From Gemmatimonadota bacterium (GTDB taxonomy: Bacteria; Gemmatimonadota; Gemmatimonadetes; Gemmatimonadales; Gemmatimonadaceae): DNA of 53,794 bases. How positions within the stretch are numbered: the stretch's first letter is position 1; each line of letters starts with the position of its first letter. The position numbers were made by a program, and so were the translations under genes. The DNA is taken from positions 1 through 53,794 of the forward strand of contig JAJPIS010000085.1 in NCBI GenBank assembly GCA_021324635.1, given 5' to 3'. Positions 17,258-27,086 of this stretch are shown here, piece by piece. The notes beneath the pieces were generated by a model. That model saw nothing but the letters and a program-made list of their open reading frames with translations. It did no database searches and was not told where the DNA came from.

Positions 17258-18636
17258 TCACAAGAGGTCCCACAACGTGGCGACCGCCCGCATGCCGAGC
17301 TCGAAGTTGTCGACGCTCAACCACTCGTCGGGCGCGTGGGCGTTCTCGCCCGGCAGGCCGAAGCCCATCAACAGGACCGGCGCCTCGAGCGTGCGCGCGA
17401 AGTCGTGGACGACGGGGATCGACCCGCCTTCGCCGACGACCACCGGCTCCCGCCGGAAGGCGGCCGCGAGCGCGCGGGCCGCCGCATCGTAGAGCGGCCC
17501 GTGCAGCTCCGCCCGCCACGGGTGGCCGCCGTGCAGGTGCGTGACGCGCACGCGCACCCCCCCCCCTGCGGCACGACGCGCTCGACGTGCGCCTGCATGA
17601 GCCGTTCGATCGCCGCCGGCTCCTGGTCGGGCACGAGACGACAGCTCACCTTGGCCATGGCATGCGCCGGCAGCACCGTCTTGGCGCCCTCACCGGTGTA
17701 TCCGCTCAGCAACCCGTTGACCTCGCACGTGGGCCGCGTCCAGACTCGCTCGACGGTGGTGTATCCGACTTCGCCCGCGAGCGCGCTCGCCCCCGTCTCG
17801 GCCAGAAATGCCGCCTCGTCGAACGGCAGCGCACGCAGCCGCGCCCGGAGCCCGGGCTCGACGTCGCGCACGGCATCATAGAAGCCAGCGACCGCGACTT
17901 TGCCGGACTCGTCATGGAAGCTCGCGATGATGCGCGCGAGCGCCGTCGCCGGATTGGCGACCGCACCGCCATAGATGCCCGAGTGGAGATCGCTCGCCGG
18001 CCCGTCGACGTCGAGCTGAAAGTAGGTGAGCCCTCGCAGTGACGAGACGATCGAGGGCTGCCCGGGCCCGAACATGGCCGAATCGGAGATGACCACGGCG
18101 TCACAGCGCAGGCGGTCCCGATGCGCCCGCACGAAATCGCCCAGGTGGTCGCTCCCCACCTCCTCTTCGCCCTCGGCCAGGAGCACGAGGTTGATCGGGA
18201 GTCGTCCGCGCACGCGGAGATGCGCCTCGAGCGCCTTGACGTGGAGGTAGAGCTGACCCTTGTCGTCGACCGACCCGCGGGCGTAGATCCGGCCGTCCCG
18301 CACCGCCGGCTCGAACGGCGGCGACGTCCAGAGGTCCAACGGCTCGACCGGCTGCACGTCGTAGTGGCCGTAGACGAGCACCGTCGGACGCTCGGCGCCG
18401 GCGCCCCGCCACTCCGCGAGCACGATCGGATGGCCGGGCGTGGGGATGATCTCCGATCGGAGCCCCGCGGCCGTGCACGAGTCGGCTAGCCAGTGCGCCG
18501 CGCGCGCCGTATCGGCGTTGTGCTCGGAGCGCGCGCTCACGCTCGGGATGCGAAGAAAATCGAAGAGCTCACGCTCGATACGGCCGCGGTTCGCGGTGAA
18601 GAACGCATCGAGGTCGCGGGGCACGGTCGAGTTCAT
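17258..18636 (-). pseudogene. M20-family dipeptidase, frameshifted in a G10 tract
   Basis: Zinc aminoacylase/dipeptidase of family M20 (ArgE/DapE/CPG2 group). The main frame starts at the ATG at 18636 (MNSTVPRDLDAFF) and carries VLVYGHYDVQPVEPLDLW (zinc ligand), RGSVDDKGQ, LLAEGEEEVGS, and the dimerisation lid with DLHSGIYGG. At 17557-17566 the coding strand has ten Gs. After them the reading frame is wrong, and the expected C-terminus (GEGGSIPVVHDFART...GFGLPGENAHAPDEWLSVDNFELG) continues in another frame to 17258. One extra G, or two fewer, would restore a normal enzyme of about 458 residues. Everything else is intact, so a base-count error or slippage is more likely than decay. Start overlaps the upstream gene stop (ATGA). 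Confidence 0.85.
17557..17566 (-). other. Homopolymer tract (10 G on the coding strand) at the M20 frameshift
   Basis: Ten consecutive C on the given strand mark the exact point where the dipeptidase frame breaks. Confidence 0.8.
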
Positions 18637-20219
18637 GGGCGTGCGGAGCCGAAGGGCGCGGGCCGCGAAAGGTCGAGCGGCGTGATCAGATCGAGAAAAT
18701 GCCAGACTCGCCGGCGCGCCACAACGCGATGCGCGCCCCAGCGGAGCTCGACGAGGTCGCCGCGAACGACGGTCGCGAAGTGTGGCGCAAGGGCGGCGAC
18801 GGGCGGCGGCCGGCCCGGTGTCTCGTCGAGCACGAGCGTGAGCGCGTCCCCCCGGCGCGCCACCGACCCAAGGCCCGGCCAGAGGTCGAACTCGCTTCGC
18901 CGGCTGGCGAGCCCCAGGGAGAAGACGTCGGGGTGCCCGGGGAGATGGAAGGCCAGCTCGGACGCGTCCTGGTATCGATCGGCCGCGATCCAGTCGTGCG
19001 CCGCGGGTGGGTCCGCCGTCCGGCGGCCTCGCTCGACGACGGCCGCGAGGTCCGACCATCCGTACGCCTGCGCGACCGGATCACGCCGCGGCATCAGCGG
19101 GAGCCAGGGGTGCACCGCGTGAGCGTACACCGCGGCGACGATCAGGGCGCCGAGGACCGCCCCGGCCGCCGTCCACCGATCCCGCATCGGCGCCGGGGCG
19201 GCCGCCGCCAGAACCACCAGGGCGGGCAGCACCGCGAGCGCCGGCCAGTTCGGCTCGACCGGACGCCGGAGCGCGCTGAGCACGAAGAAGAGCCAGACGA
19301 GTCCGGCGGTGACGGCGAGCGCGAAGCGCCGAGGCTCGACCGGACGGCGAAGCGCCACGACGATCTCGGCCACCATCAGCGGGAAGAGCACGGGCGTGGC
19401 CAGCCCGAGCTGCCCGCCGATGAGCGCCAGCTCGCGCGCGAGCGCCGAGCCGGCCGGCGCACCGAGCCCGTGGCGGAGCTGGAAGGCGAACGACGCCCAC
19501 CCGTGTGCGGCGTTCCAGGCCACCACCGGAGCGAACAGCAGAAGAGCGATCGCGCAGGCGACGTACGGACTTGGAGCGCGGAGCTGACCCCGGAGCCGTG
19601 GCGAGACCACACACGCGAGGGCGATGCCCGCCGGCAGCAGGACGATGGTGTACTTGGAGAGAAGACCGGCGCCGGTCGCGAGCCCGGCCACGACCCACCA
19701 GGCGAGCCCCGCCGACGGTCGGGCCGGACCGGCGGACCGCCCGGCCGCGTCGGTCGGTGGCGCGGCGATCGCATGGTCGATCGCCCAGAGTGCGATGCCC
19801 GCCGAGGCGAGGAGCGGGACATCGGGTGTCGCGAGCACGAGACCGACGCCGGCGAGTGGCAGGACCGCGATGAGAACCGCGGCGCGGACGGCGGCGCGTC
19901 CGCCGCCCAGTCGGCACGCGAGCAGCACGGCGGCGAGCGAGCCGGCACAGCCGACCAGCACCGGCACGACCCGCACGCCGAAGGGCGTATCGCCGGCGAC
20001 CGCGGTGCCGGCCCGGATCAGCCAGGCGATCGCCGGTGGGTGGTCGAAGTACCCGGCGGCAAGGTGGCGCGACCACTCCCAGTAGTACGCCTCATCGGGT
20101 ACCAGCGGGACGACCGCGGCGACCAGAAGCCGCACGGCGGCCGCGCCGGCGACCACGGCGATCGCGAGACGCGTCCCCTCCACTCGCCGCCCGATCGCCG
20201 ACGTCGCTCGCGCGGCCAC
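18633..20219 (-). CDS. ArnT/PMT-like membrane glycosyltransferase (GT39/GT83 group)
   Basis: An integral-membrane enzyme that would transfer a sugar from a polyprenyl-phosphate donor. From the GTG at 20219 it has 528 residues, about ten to twelve hydrophobic helices and a soluble C-terminal periplasmic part. The first periplasmic loop holds the catalytic-type acidic motif LVPDEAYYWEWSRHLAAGYFDHPP (split here over residues about 30-55), typical of ArnT-like proteins. The GTG lies eight bases after the stop of the PHP-hydrolase gene; a longer frame starting at 20399 would overlap that gene and is rejected. The stop overlaps the M20 peptidase start. The acceptor (lipid A, protein or another lipid) cannot be told from sequence. 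Confidence 0.85.
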   Translation of the reverse strand: MAARATSAIGRRVEGTRLAIAVVAGAAAVRLLVAAVVPLVPDEAYYWEWSRHLAAGYFDHPPAIAWLIRAGTAVAGDTPFGVRVVPVLVGCAGSLAAVLLACRLGGGRAAVRAAVLIAVLPLAGVGLVLATPDVPLLASAGIALWAIDHAIAAPPTDAAGRSAGPARPSAGLAWWVVAGLATGAGLLSKYTIVLLPAGIALACVVSPRLRGQLRAPSPYVACAIALLLFAPVVAWNAAHGWASFAFQLRHGLGAPAGSALARELALIGGQLGLATPVLFPLMVAEIVVALRRPVEPRRFALAVTAGLVWLFFVLSALRRPVEPNWPALAVLPALVVLAAAAPAPMRDRWTAAGAVLGALIVAAVYAHAVHPWLPLMPRRDPVAQAYGWSDLAAVVERGRRTADPPAAHDWIAADRYQDASELAFHLPGHPDVFSLGLASRRSEFDLWPGLGSVARRGDALTLVLDETPGRPPPVAALAPHFATVVRGDLVELRWGAHRVVARRRVWHFLDLITPLDLSRPAPFGSARP

Positions 20220-20227
20220 GCCCGCCC

Positions 20228-21643
20228 TTACACCTGCGCCGGGAGCCGCGCGCCGCCGCGCCGCACGGACCGCCGGCCGGGGAACGGCGGCGGGCCCCCG
20301 CGCCGCTCCCGGTACACCGCCACCGCGCCCGCCACGACCCAGATCCAGACGAGCCACGCGAGACGCTCGGGCATCGATCGGGTCGCCGTGAGCTGCCACG
20401 CGAAGTGTCCGCCAAAGGCGAGCGCCTGGCCACCGGCGGACGCCCAGGCCGCCGCGCCGTGCTGATCCGCGCCGCGGGCCCAGACCGGTCGCGTGCGCTC
20501 GATGACACGCGTGGCGTGACGGCCGCCCGCCCTGATCGCCGTCTCGATCCTGACCTCCAGCTCGGTCGGCGAGAGGTCACGCCACCCGGGGATGCGCATG
20601 ATAGTCCACGCCGCGGCCGTGCGGCCCCAGCCATGCAGGTCCGAGCCGGACACGGCGGCGGCGCCGAGGCTGTCGGCGATGCGGAGGATGCGATCGCGCT
20701 CGTCATCCTCGGCCGAGAACCCGCGTGGCGCCGCGTCCGCGATCTCGATCGCGTCGACCGGGACGACACCGGTCATGCCAGGGCGTGGCACGCGGTCCAG
20801 CGGGCCGGGAATGGTCTGAAGAACGATCGGGGGCGCGCGCCCTCCGCGCTCGGCGGACTCGAGGGCCGCCGCCACGAGGTGACGGCCGTCGAACAAGGCG
20901 TTGTCGCGGGCGGTCACGCCGAGCACGTTGACGTGCTCACCGCCCTCGAGGACCTCGATGCCGCTCAGGAGGGACGTGCCGTCCCCGGCGCGCCGTGGGT
21001 TTCGGGACGCGGCCGACTCGGCGCCGGCGAACGTGTCGTGATCGGTGACGTACGCGACGTCGAACCCGGCCGCGCGATGCCACGATCGGTTGCGCTCGGC
21101 CGAGAAGCCCGGACGCCCATCGTGTGAGGCACTCGTGTGACTGTGAAAGTCGATCGCGAGCCGCGTCGAGTCGCCGGGCGCCAGCTCGAGCGCGGCCATC
21201 GGCCGTGGCACGAGCACCATCACGGCGTACACGGCGACCACGAGTGCGAGCGCCGTGCCGGCGGCGGCCAGCTCCCGCCGCAGGCGATGCATGCGCGTCG
21301 CGACGGTGACGATGTCGTCGCGCCGGAGGCGCCCCCGCCGGGCCCGCTGCACGCGCCAGGCGGCGTAGGCGAGAGCGAGCAGCGCCAGCACGGCCACATG
21401 CTCGCGGACCGAGAGCAGTGACAGCGCGTCGAGCGTATTATTCACCGGGGCCAGCGCCAGGAAGGCCGGCGGGGTACGGAGCGTCGCGTCGAGGACTGCC
21501 CGGCCCGTCTCGGCGTCGCGCAGCGGCGCGACCGGGAACATCGCCCCTGCGGCGAGGATCGCGGTGAGCGCGGCGGCCGGGGCGAGGGGCCCGCCGCGCG
21601 ATTGGAAGCGCGCGCCGGCTGGCATGGCGGTGTAAAGTACCAT
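20228..21643 (-). CDS. CehA/McbA-family PHP-domain metallohydrolase with membrane anchors
   Basis: The 471-residue product has three or four N-terminal hydrophobic segments (about 25-160), a PHP phosphoesterase domain (about 165-400) and a C-terminal helix (about 435-455). Metal-binding motifs visible are [12 protein letters not shown], the TDHDTF motif and SGSDLHGWG. CehA-like enzymes hydrolyse esters or phosphoesters; the substrate here is unknown. The ATG at 21643 is used, but ATG 21625 (MPAGARF) is equally possible. It heads the minus-strand run PHP hydrolase - ArnT-like transferase - M20 dipeptidase, which suggests a shared envelope-modification task. Confidence 0.83.
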   Translation of the reverse strand: MVLYTAMPAGARFQSRGGPLAPAAALTAILAAGAMFPVAPLRDAETGRAVLDATLRTPPAFLALAPVNNTLDALSLLSVREHVAVLALLALAYAAWRVQRARRGRLRRDDIVTVATRMHRLRRELAAAGTALALVVAVYAVMVLVPRPMAALELAPGDSTRLAIDFHSHTSASHDGRPGFSAERNRSWHRAAGFDVAYVTDHDTFAGAESAASRNPRRAGDGTSLLSGIEVLEGGEHVNVLGVTARDNALFDGRHLVAAALESAERGGRAPPIVLQTIPGPLDRVPRPGMTGVVPVDAIEIADAAPRGFSAEDDERDRILRIADSLGAAAVSGSDLHGWGRTAAAWTIMRIPGWRDLSPTELEVRIETAIRAGGRHATRVIERTRPVWARGADQHGAAAWASAGGQALAFGGHFAWQLTATRSMPERLAWLVWIWVVAGAVAVYRERRGGPPPFPGRRSVRRGGARLPAQV

Positions 21644-21687
21644 GGCGGCGCCGTGCCGGCCCGCCGGCCGATGATGGAGAAGAGGAG
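21644..21687. promoter_or_regulatory. Short divergent intergenic region with a strong Shine-Dalgarno for the + gene
   Basis: The 44 bases between two divergent genes must supply both promoters. The + side ends in GGAGAAGAGGAG directly before ATG 21688, a purine-rich ribosome-binding site. No -10/-35 pair is convincing. Confidence 0.45.
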
Positions 21688-23802
21688 ATGCCGAACCGGC
21701 TCGCTGCGGAAACGAGTCCGTATCTACGACAGCACGCCGACAATCCGGTGGATTGGTACCCGTGGGGCGCCGAGGCGCTCGAGCGGGCGCGCCGCGAGGA
21801 CAAGCCGATCCTCCTCAGCGTCGGCTACGCCGCCTGTCACTGGTGCCACGTGATGGCGCACGAGTCGTTCGAGGACCCGGCGACGGCCGGGGTCATGAAC
21901 GAGCACTTCGTGAACATCAAGGTCGACCGGGAGGAACGGCCGGACGTCGACAGCATCTACATGCAGGCCGTGCAGTCGATGACGGGTCACGGCGGCTGGC
22001 CGATGACGATGTTTCTCACCCCGACGGGGGAGCCGTTCTACGCCGGCACATACTTCCCGCCGGAGGACCGGCACGGGATGCCGGCGTTCGCGCGGGTGCT
22101 GCGGTCCGTCGCCGATGCCTATCACACCAAGCGCGACCGCGTCGTGCAGACCGCGACCGCGATGCGCGACATCTACGCGGCGTCGGCGGCCCGGCTCGAG
22201 CCGTCGGGGACACTCGATGCGGGGACGCTCGAGCGCGCGGCGCGCGCGCTGGCGGCCCGCTACGACGCGCAGCACGGCGGATTCGAGGGAGCCCCCAAGT
22301 TCCCGCCGACGATGAGTCTCGAGTTCCTGCTCGCGTACGCCGAGCGTACGGGTGACGAGCGGGCGCGCGAGATGGTCGAGCAGACCTTCGAGCAGATGGC
22401 GCGTGGCGGCATCTACGATCAGATCGGCGGTGGCTTCCATCGCTACGCGGTCGACGACCGATGGCTCGTGCCGCACTTCGAGAAGATGCTGTACGACAAC
22501 GCCCTGCTCGTCCGACTCGGGGCCCATCTCTGGCAAGCGACGAAGAGCGCCGAGGTGCGTCGCGTGACGGAGGCGACGCTCGACTGGGTCCGCGAGGAGA
22601 TGACCGACGCGGACGGCGGCTGCTATGCGTCCCTCGACGCCGACAGCGAGGGCGAGGAGGGTCGGTTCTATCTGTGGACCGAGGGTGAGCTCGATGCCGC
22701 GCTCGGCCCCGACTCGGCGCTCTTCAAGGCGCAGTACGGCGTGACCCCCGACGGCAATTTCGAGGGACGCAACATCCTGCACGTGCCGGAGCCCGCAGGT
22801 GTCGTCGCTCGCCGCGCGGGGATGGCCGACGGGATGGCGGCGGCGAAGCTCGCGCGGGCGCGCCAGCTCCTCGCGGTGCAGCGGGCGATGCGCGTGCGCC
22901 CGGCCCGGGACGAGAAGAAGCTGGCGGCCTGGAACGGGCTCATGCTCCGTGGCATGGCCGAGGCGGCGCGCGCCTTCGCCCGCCCGGTCGACCGCGACGC
23001 GGCGCTGGCGACGGCCGACTTCCTGCGGCGGGTGCTCGTCCGCCCGGGCGGGCGCGTCATGCGCAGCCACACCGACGGGGTGACGAAGATCCCGGGGTTT
23101 CTCGATGACCACGCGGCCGTTGCGCTCGGCTTCCTCGCCACCTACGCCCTGACGTTCGATCGGCGGTGGCTCGACGCCGCGGTCGAGATCGCGTCCGCGA
23201 TCGACGAGTGGTTCTGGGACGATGCGGCACAGGCGTACTTCGATACGCCGCGCGATGCCGACCCGCTCATCACGAGGCCGCGCGACATCACCGACAACGC
23301 CGTGCCGTCCGGGACGTCGCTCGCGGTCGAGCTGGAGCTACGACTCGGCGAGCTGCTCGGGGATCCTCGGCGGACGGCCCGGGGAACGCGGGTACTGGAG
23401 GCGATGGCCGAGCCGATGGCGCGGTATCCGAGCGCCTTCGGCCACATGCTCGGCTCGGCCGACCTGGCGGTGTACGGGGCAACGGCGGTGGCTCTGGTGG
23501 GCGATCCGGCGAGCGATGCGTTCCGGGCGCTGGCGTCGACCGTTGGCGGCCGCTTCGTCCCGGCGCTCGTCCTCGCCGGCGGCGCACCGGCCGACGGGCG
23601 CGGCATCGCCCTGCTCGAGGGGAAGGGGCCGGTGAACGGCGCGCCGGCGACGGCGTATGTGTGCCGCCACTTCGTGTGCGCGGCGCCCCAGACCGACGCG
23701 GACGGGCTGGCCGCGCAGCTCGACGGTCTCAGCGCCCGTGGCGCGCCCGAGGCGCGCGCGGAACACGGATCCGAGCTCTCGATGGATCACGGTCGTGGCT
23801 GA
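21688..23802 (+). CDS. Thioredoxin-fold DUF255 protein (YyaL/SSP411-like)
   Basis: The 704-residue protein has an N-terminal thioredoxin-like DUF255 domain with the signature [19 protein letters not shown] and the active-site-like motif [10 protein letters not shown] (Cys-His-Trp-Cys, about residue 48). [14 protein letters not shown] and [11 protein letters not shown] follow. The rest is an alpha/alpha six-hairpin barrel of the glycosidase type ([54 protein letters not shown]). These proteins are widespread, with no firmly established reaction. Start ATG 21688 has a strong ribosome-binding site. The stop overlaps the next gene start by 8 bp. Confidence 0.93.
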   Translation: MPNRLAAETSPYLRQHADNPVDWYPWGAEALERARREDKPILLSVGYAACHWCHVMAHESFEDPATAGVMNEHFVNIKVDREERPDVDSIYMQAVQSMTGHGGWPMTMFLTPTGEPFYAGTYFPPEDRHGMPAFARVLRSVADAYHTKRDRVVQTATAMRDIYAASAARLEPSGTLDAGTLERAARALAARYDAQHGGFEGAPKFPPTMSLEFLLAYAERTGDERAREMVEQTFEQMARGGIYDQIGGGFHRYAVDDRWLVPHFEKMLYDNALLVRLGAHLWQATKSAEVRRVTEATLDWVREEMTDADGGCYASLDADSEGEEGRFYLWTEGELDAALGPDSALFKAQYGVTPDGNFEGRNILHVPEPAGVVARRAGMADGMAAAKLARARQLLAVQRAMRVRPARDEKKLAAWNGLMLRGMAEAARAFARPVDRDAALATADFLRRVLVRPGGRVMRSHTDGVTKIPGFLDDHAAVALGFLATYALTFDRRWLDAAVEIASAIDEWFWDDAAQAYFDTPRDADPLITRPRDITDNAVPSGTSLAVELELRLGELLGDPRRTARGTRVLEAMAEPMARYPSAFGHMLGSADLAVYGATAVALVGDPASDAFRALASTVGGRFVPALVLAGGAPADGRGIALLEGKGPVNGAPATAYVCRHFVCAAPQTDADGLAAQLDGLSARGAPEARAEHGSELSMDHGRG

Positions 23803-25621
23803 CCCGGGCCCGGGGGCCCGGGCAGCCGCCGCGCCGTCCTTCGTGCGCGGGCTGTTCGGCGGCGCGATCCACGACGCACTGTTCTTTCCCTATCCGGACC
23901 CGCTCGACCGACGCGACCCGGAGGAGGCGCGGGTGGTGGCCCGGCTCATCCGCGAGCTCCGTCGGCTCGCGGGCGACGTCATCGACTCGGAGGCGATCGA
24001 CGACGCCGAGACGATCCCCGAGCCGGTGATCCGCGCGCTCGCCGAGATCGGCCTTCTCGGGCTCACGATCCCCAAGGAGTACGGCGGACTCGGCCTCTCG
24101 GTCTCGGCCTACGCCCGCGTCTTCAGCGCGCTCTCGGTCACCGACGCCTCGGTGGCAGTGCTCGTCGGCGTCCACTGTGGACTCGGATCCAAGGCGATCA
24201 CGCTCTTCGGCTCACCCGAGCAGAAGGCGCGGTATCTGCCGGCGCTCGCGCGCGGGGAGACCCTGGCGGCCTACGCGCTCACCGAGCCCGAGACCGGGTC
24301 GGACGCGCAGAACATCCGAACACGCGCCGAGCGCTCGCCGGACGGCGCCCATTGGCTCCTCACCGGCCGCAAGATCTGGATCGGCAATGGACACCGTGCG
24401 GGCGTGATCGCGACCTTCGCCCAGACCGCGGTCGATCGGCGGGGTGACATGGTCCTCCGGCCCACGGCGTTCATCGTGCGGCCGGACATGCCTGGGTTCC
24501 GCGTCGTCGGGACGGTGCGCAAGCTCGGCGTCCGCGGCTCGACCCAGGCCGAGCTGGCGTACGAGAGACTGACCGTGCCGGCCGACCACGTGCTCGGCCA
24601 GGTGGGAAAGGGATTCAGCGTGGCCGTCAACGTGCTGAACGCCGGGCGTCTGAGTCTCGCCGCGGGGTGCGCCGGCGGCTGTCGGATGCTGGTGAGCGAG
24701 ATGGCGCAGTACGCATCGACCCGGGTGCAGTTCGGCCATCCGCTGGCGGATTTCGAGATCACCCAGCGGAAGGTGGCGGAGACGGCCGCCGACGCGTACG
24801 CGGCGGACGCCATGGTCGGTGCGCTCTCGGCCCAGGCCGACCGCCGGGACAGCGATGTCGCGCTCGAGGCGGCGTGCGCGAAGGTATTCGCGAGCGAGGC
24901 GATCTGGCGGGCCGCCGATGAGATGGTCCAGGTGGCCGGCGGCCGCGGCTTCGTCCGGCCATATCCATACGAGCGGCACCTCCGGGACACCCGCATCAAC
25001 CGGATCTTCGAGGGCGCGAACGAGATTCTGCGGCTGTTCATCGCGCTCAACGGAATCCAGGGGCCTGCCGAGCGTTTGCGCGAAGTCGCCGCCGCGATCC
25101 GGCGCCCGCTCCGAAACCTGGGGCTCGTGAGCGGCTACATGACCTCCCGCGTGAGCAGTCTGCTCGGTGCGACCCAGCGCATCGACCGGCCGCTGCACCC
25201 CGCCCTCGAGGAGCATCGCCGCTACTTCGAGAAGCACGTGGCCGATCTCGCGGCCGCGGCGCAGCGGGCGATCGTGAAGTATCGCGGCGCGATCACGGAG
25301 CGGCAGCTCGTGCTCGAGCGCCTGGCCAACATGGCGGTCGAGCTGTATGCGACGGCGGCCGTGCTGGCGCGCACGCAACGGGTGCTCGAGGAGCGCGGCC
25401 CGGACGGCGCGTCGCGCGAGCTCGCGCTCTGCGACCTCTTCTGCGTGAACGCCGGGCGGCGGATCCGCGCGCAGCGGCTGGCGCTCGCGGGCGGCGAGGA
25501 CGCCGTCGACGACCGCCGCCGGGCGGTGGCGGCGAGCGTGCGCGCGGCGGGCGGGTATTTCGTCGACGATCCCGTGCTCCCGGACCCCGAGCCCGAGGCG
25601 CCCGTCTTCGCCCCGGGCTAG
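23795..25621 (+). CDS. Acyl-CoA dehydrogenase family protein with C-terminal extension
   Basis: FAD-dependent dehydrogenase expected to act on acyl-CoA in fatty-acid oxidation. From the GTG at 23795 it has 608 residues. It shows [15 protein letters not shown] (about 90), [13 protein letters not shown] (about 155), [17 protein letters not shown], the helical domain with [39 protein letters not shown] (about 375-415, containing the Glu of the catalytic EGANE segment), and an extra about 190-residue C-terminal helical domain like that of VLCAD/ACAD9-type enzymes. The GTG overlaps the DUF255 stop, so the two are likely co-translated. Its stop shares CTAG with the convergent zinc-ribbon gene. An ETF partner is not in the window. 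Confidence 0.92.
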   Translation: MADPGPGARAAAAPSFVRGLFGGAIHDALFFPYPDPLDRRDPEEARVVARLIRELRRLAGDVIDSEAIDDAETIPEPVIRALAEIGLLGLTIPKEYGGLGLSVSAYARVFSALSVTDASVAVLVGVHCGLGSKAITLFGSPEQKARYLPALARGETLAAYALTEPETGSDAQNIRTRAERSPDGAHWLLTGRKIWIGNGHRAGVIATFAQTAVDRRGDMVLRPTAFIVRPDMPGFRVVGTVRKLGVRGSTQAELAYERLTVPADHVLGQVGKGFSVAVNVLNAGRLSLAAGCAGGCRMLVSEMAQYASTRVQFGHPLADFEITQRKVAETAADAYAADAMVGALSAQADRRDSDVALEAACAKVFASEAIWRAADEMVQVAGGRGFVRPYPYERHLRDTRINRIFEGANEILRLFIALNGIQGPAERLREVAAAIRRPLRNLGLVSGYMTSRVSSLLGATQRIDRPLHPALEEHRRYFEKHVADLAAAAQRAIVKYRGAITERQLVLERLANMAVELYATAAVLARTQRVLEERGPDGASRELALCDLFCVNAGRRIRAQRLALAGGEDAVDDRRRAVAASVRAAGGYFVDDPVLPDPEPEAPVFAPG

Positions 25622-25845
25622 AGGTCCGCGCAGGACTTGAGGATCGTGTGGCAGTTCCGGCAGATCACTTTGCACCGCAGGTCGGCCAGATCGGTCGAGC
25701 CGCAGATGTCGCAGGACTCGACCCGCGCCTCCGGGCCGGGAGCGGGGGGGGCGGGGAGGGCGGGGGGGGCGGCGCCGGCGGCGGCCCGGCGGGGCGAGGG
25801 CTCGCCGGTGCCAGTGCCCGCGCCCGGCGCCGGTCGGTCAGTCAA
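25618..25845 (-). CDS. Zinc-ribbon miniprotein downstream of nadC
   Basis: A 75-residue product is predicted from the TTG at 25845, which overlaps the nadC stop. An Ala/Pro/Gly-rich linker of about 40 residues is followed by a compact zinc ribbon, ESCDICGSTDLADLRCKVICRNCHTILKSC, with CxxC and CRNC knuckles plus extra cysteines. No ATG or GTG exists in frame, so the start is inferred. I do not recognise a named family; such ribbons bind nucleic acid or protein. It would be co-transcribed with nadC. The Cys spacing argues against chance. Confidence 0.65.
   Translation of the reverse strand: MTDRPAPGAGTGTGEPSPRRAAAGAAPPALPAPPAPGPEARVESCDICGSTDLADLRCKVICRNCHTILKSCADL
25738..25769 (+). other. G-quadruplex-like G-rich tract
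   Basis: The given strand has runs of 3, 8, 4, 3 and 8 G separated by 1-3 bases, a canonical G-quadruplex pattern. It lies inside the linker of the zinc-ribbon gene (where it is the template strand) and about 120 bp beyond the acyl-CoA dehydrogenase stop. Confidence 0.6.
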
Positions 25846-26863
25846 AGTCGAGCGCCAGGTCGAGCGCCGGCGGGGAATGGGTGAGCGAGCCGGCGGAGAT
25901 CCAATCGACCCCGGTCTCGGCGATCGCCCGCACATTCTCCAGTCGTACGCGCCCCGACGCTTCCACGATCGCGCGCTTGGCGACGAGCCGGACACACTCG
26001 GCGAGCTGCGCCGCCGTCATGTTGTCGAGCAGGACGATGTCGGCCTGGGCGGCGATCGCGGCCTCGACCTGCGCGATCGATTCGCATTCGACCTCGATCC
26101 GTGCACCGGCGGGCGCGACCTTGCGGGCGCGTGCGATCGCGAGGCCGACATCGCCGTCGACGGCGGCCAGATGGTTGTCCTTGATGAGCACCGCGCTCGC
26201 CAGGTCCATCCGATGGTTCTGGCCGCCGCCGCAGCGGACGGCGTATTTCTCGAGCGCGCGCCACCCGGGCAGCGTCTTCCGGGTATCGAGGATCTTGGCT
26301 CCGGTCCCGCGGATCGCGGCCACGAACTGGGCCGTGAGGGTGGCGATCCCCGACAGGTGTTGCATGAAGTTGAGCGCGACCCGCTCGGCCGACAACATGC
26401 CGCGCGCATGGCCACGGATGAACACCACCGGGTCGCCCGCGGCCACCGTCTGCCCGTCGCTCACGCTGACCCGCATCACCGCCTTGGGATCCATCTGGCG
26501 GAACGCCTCGAGCGCGATCCCGACACCGCAGACCGTCCCGGCCCGGCGGGCGACGATGGCACCCCGCGCCCGCCGCGCGCTGACGACCGTGGCGATCGTC
26601 GTGACGTCGTTGAACGCACCGTCCTCCTCGAGCGCCATCCGCACGAGTCCCGACAGCTCCTCGGGCGACAGCGGGAACCGGAGGGCGCCACCGGGTCGGT
26701 CGAGCGCCGGGATCGAGAGCGGTGTCGGCCGATGCCAGGCCTCGGGCGGACGTGCCCAGAGGCCCCCACCATCCTCGGCCGGCTGGATCGGCGCGCGTGA
26801 CGGCGCGAACCCGTCGGGTCGGCGCGGCTTCTCGGGGGGATTCGGGGGAGGAGGTTGAGTCAT
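25838..26863 (-). CDS. nadC: Nicotinate-nucleotide pyrophosphorylase (carboxylating)
   Basis: NadC (quinolinate phosphoribosyltransferase) makes nicotinate mononucleotide from quinolinate and PRPP. The 341-residue product is longer than usual (about 280-300) because of a Pro-rich N-terminal extension of about 60 residues. The catalytic core starts near LSGLVRMALEEDGAFNDVTT. It contains RGHARGMLSAERVALNFMQHLSGIAT, DTRKTLPGWRALEKYAVRCGGGQNHR, LIKDNHLAA, EVECES and VLLDNMT, all NadC hallmarks. It may really start later, but no better in-frame ATG is obvious before the core. It completes the de novo NAD branch with nadB and nadA upstream. Confidence 0.96.
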   Translation of the reverse strand: MTQPPPPNPPEKPRRPDGFAPSRAPIQPAEDGGGLWARPPEAWHRPTPLSIPALDRPGGALRFPLSPEELSGLVRMALEEDGAFNDVTTIATVVSARRARGAIVARRAGTVCGVGIALEAFRQMDPKAVMRVSVSDGQTVAAGDPVVFIRGHARGMLSAERVALNFMQHLSGIATLTAQFVAAIRGTGAKILDTRKTLPGWRALEKYAVRCGGGQNHRMDLASAVLIKDNHLAAVDGDVGLAIARARKVAPAGARIEVECESIAQVEAAIAAQADIVLLDNMTAAQLAECVRLVAKRAIVEASGRVRLENVRAIAETGVDWISAGSLTHSPPALDLALDFD

Positions 26864-26920
26864 GACTGCTCGACGGCACCGGCGCCGGGTGAGGGGTCAG
26901 CGTGAATGACGCGGGTCACC

Positions 26921-27040
26921 GCGCGTGAACGCGCGTGAACGCGGGTGAAGGCGCGTGAAGGCGCGTGAAGGCGCGTGAAGGCGAGTGAACGCGAGTGAAC
27001 GCGAGTGAACGCGAGTGAACGCGAGTGAACGCGGGTGAAC
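26921..27040. repeat. Twelve-copy decamer tandem array between nadA and nadC
   Basis: Twelve back-to-back 10-bp units follow GCGNGTGAAS: GCGCGTGAAC, GCGCGTGAAC, GCGGGTGAAG, three GCGCGTGAAG, five GCGAGTGAAC, then GCGGGTGAAC. No unit has an insertion or deletion. Neighbouring identical units point to recent expansion. The array fills most of the 223-bp nadA-nadC spacer; no gene is present. Confidence 0.92.
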
Positions 27041-27086
27041 GGGGGCACCGCGAGGCAAACGGCGTCGAACGTGGGGCGGGCGCCGG

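Noticed and set aside
17258-18636. Programmed ribosomal frameshift in the M20 gene
   Set aside because: A G10 run can slip, but no downstream stimulatory structure or upstream stop logic supports a programme; an indel is simpler.
26921-27040. Coding region in the decamer array
   Set aside because: A period of 10 shifts the frame every unit; the translation is a periodic peptide without domain, and it would overlap the nadA-nadC spacer.
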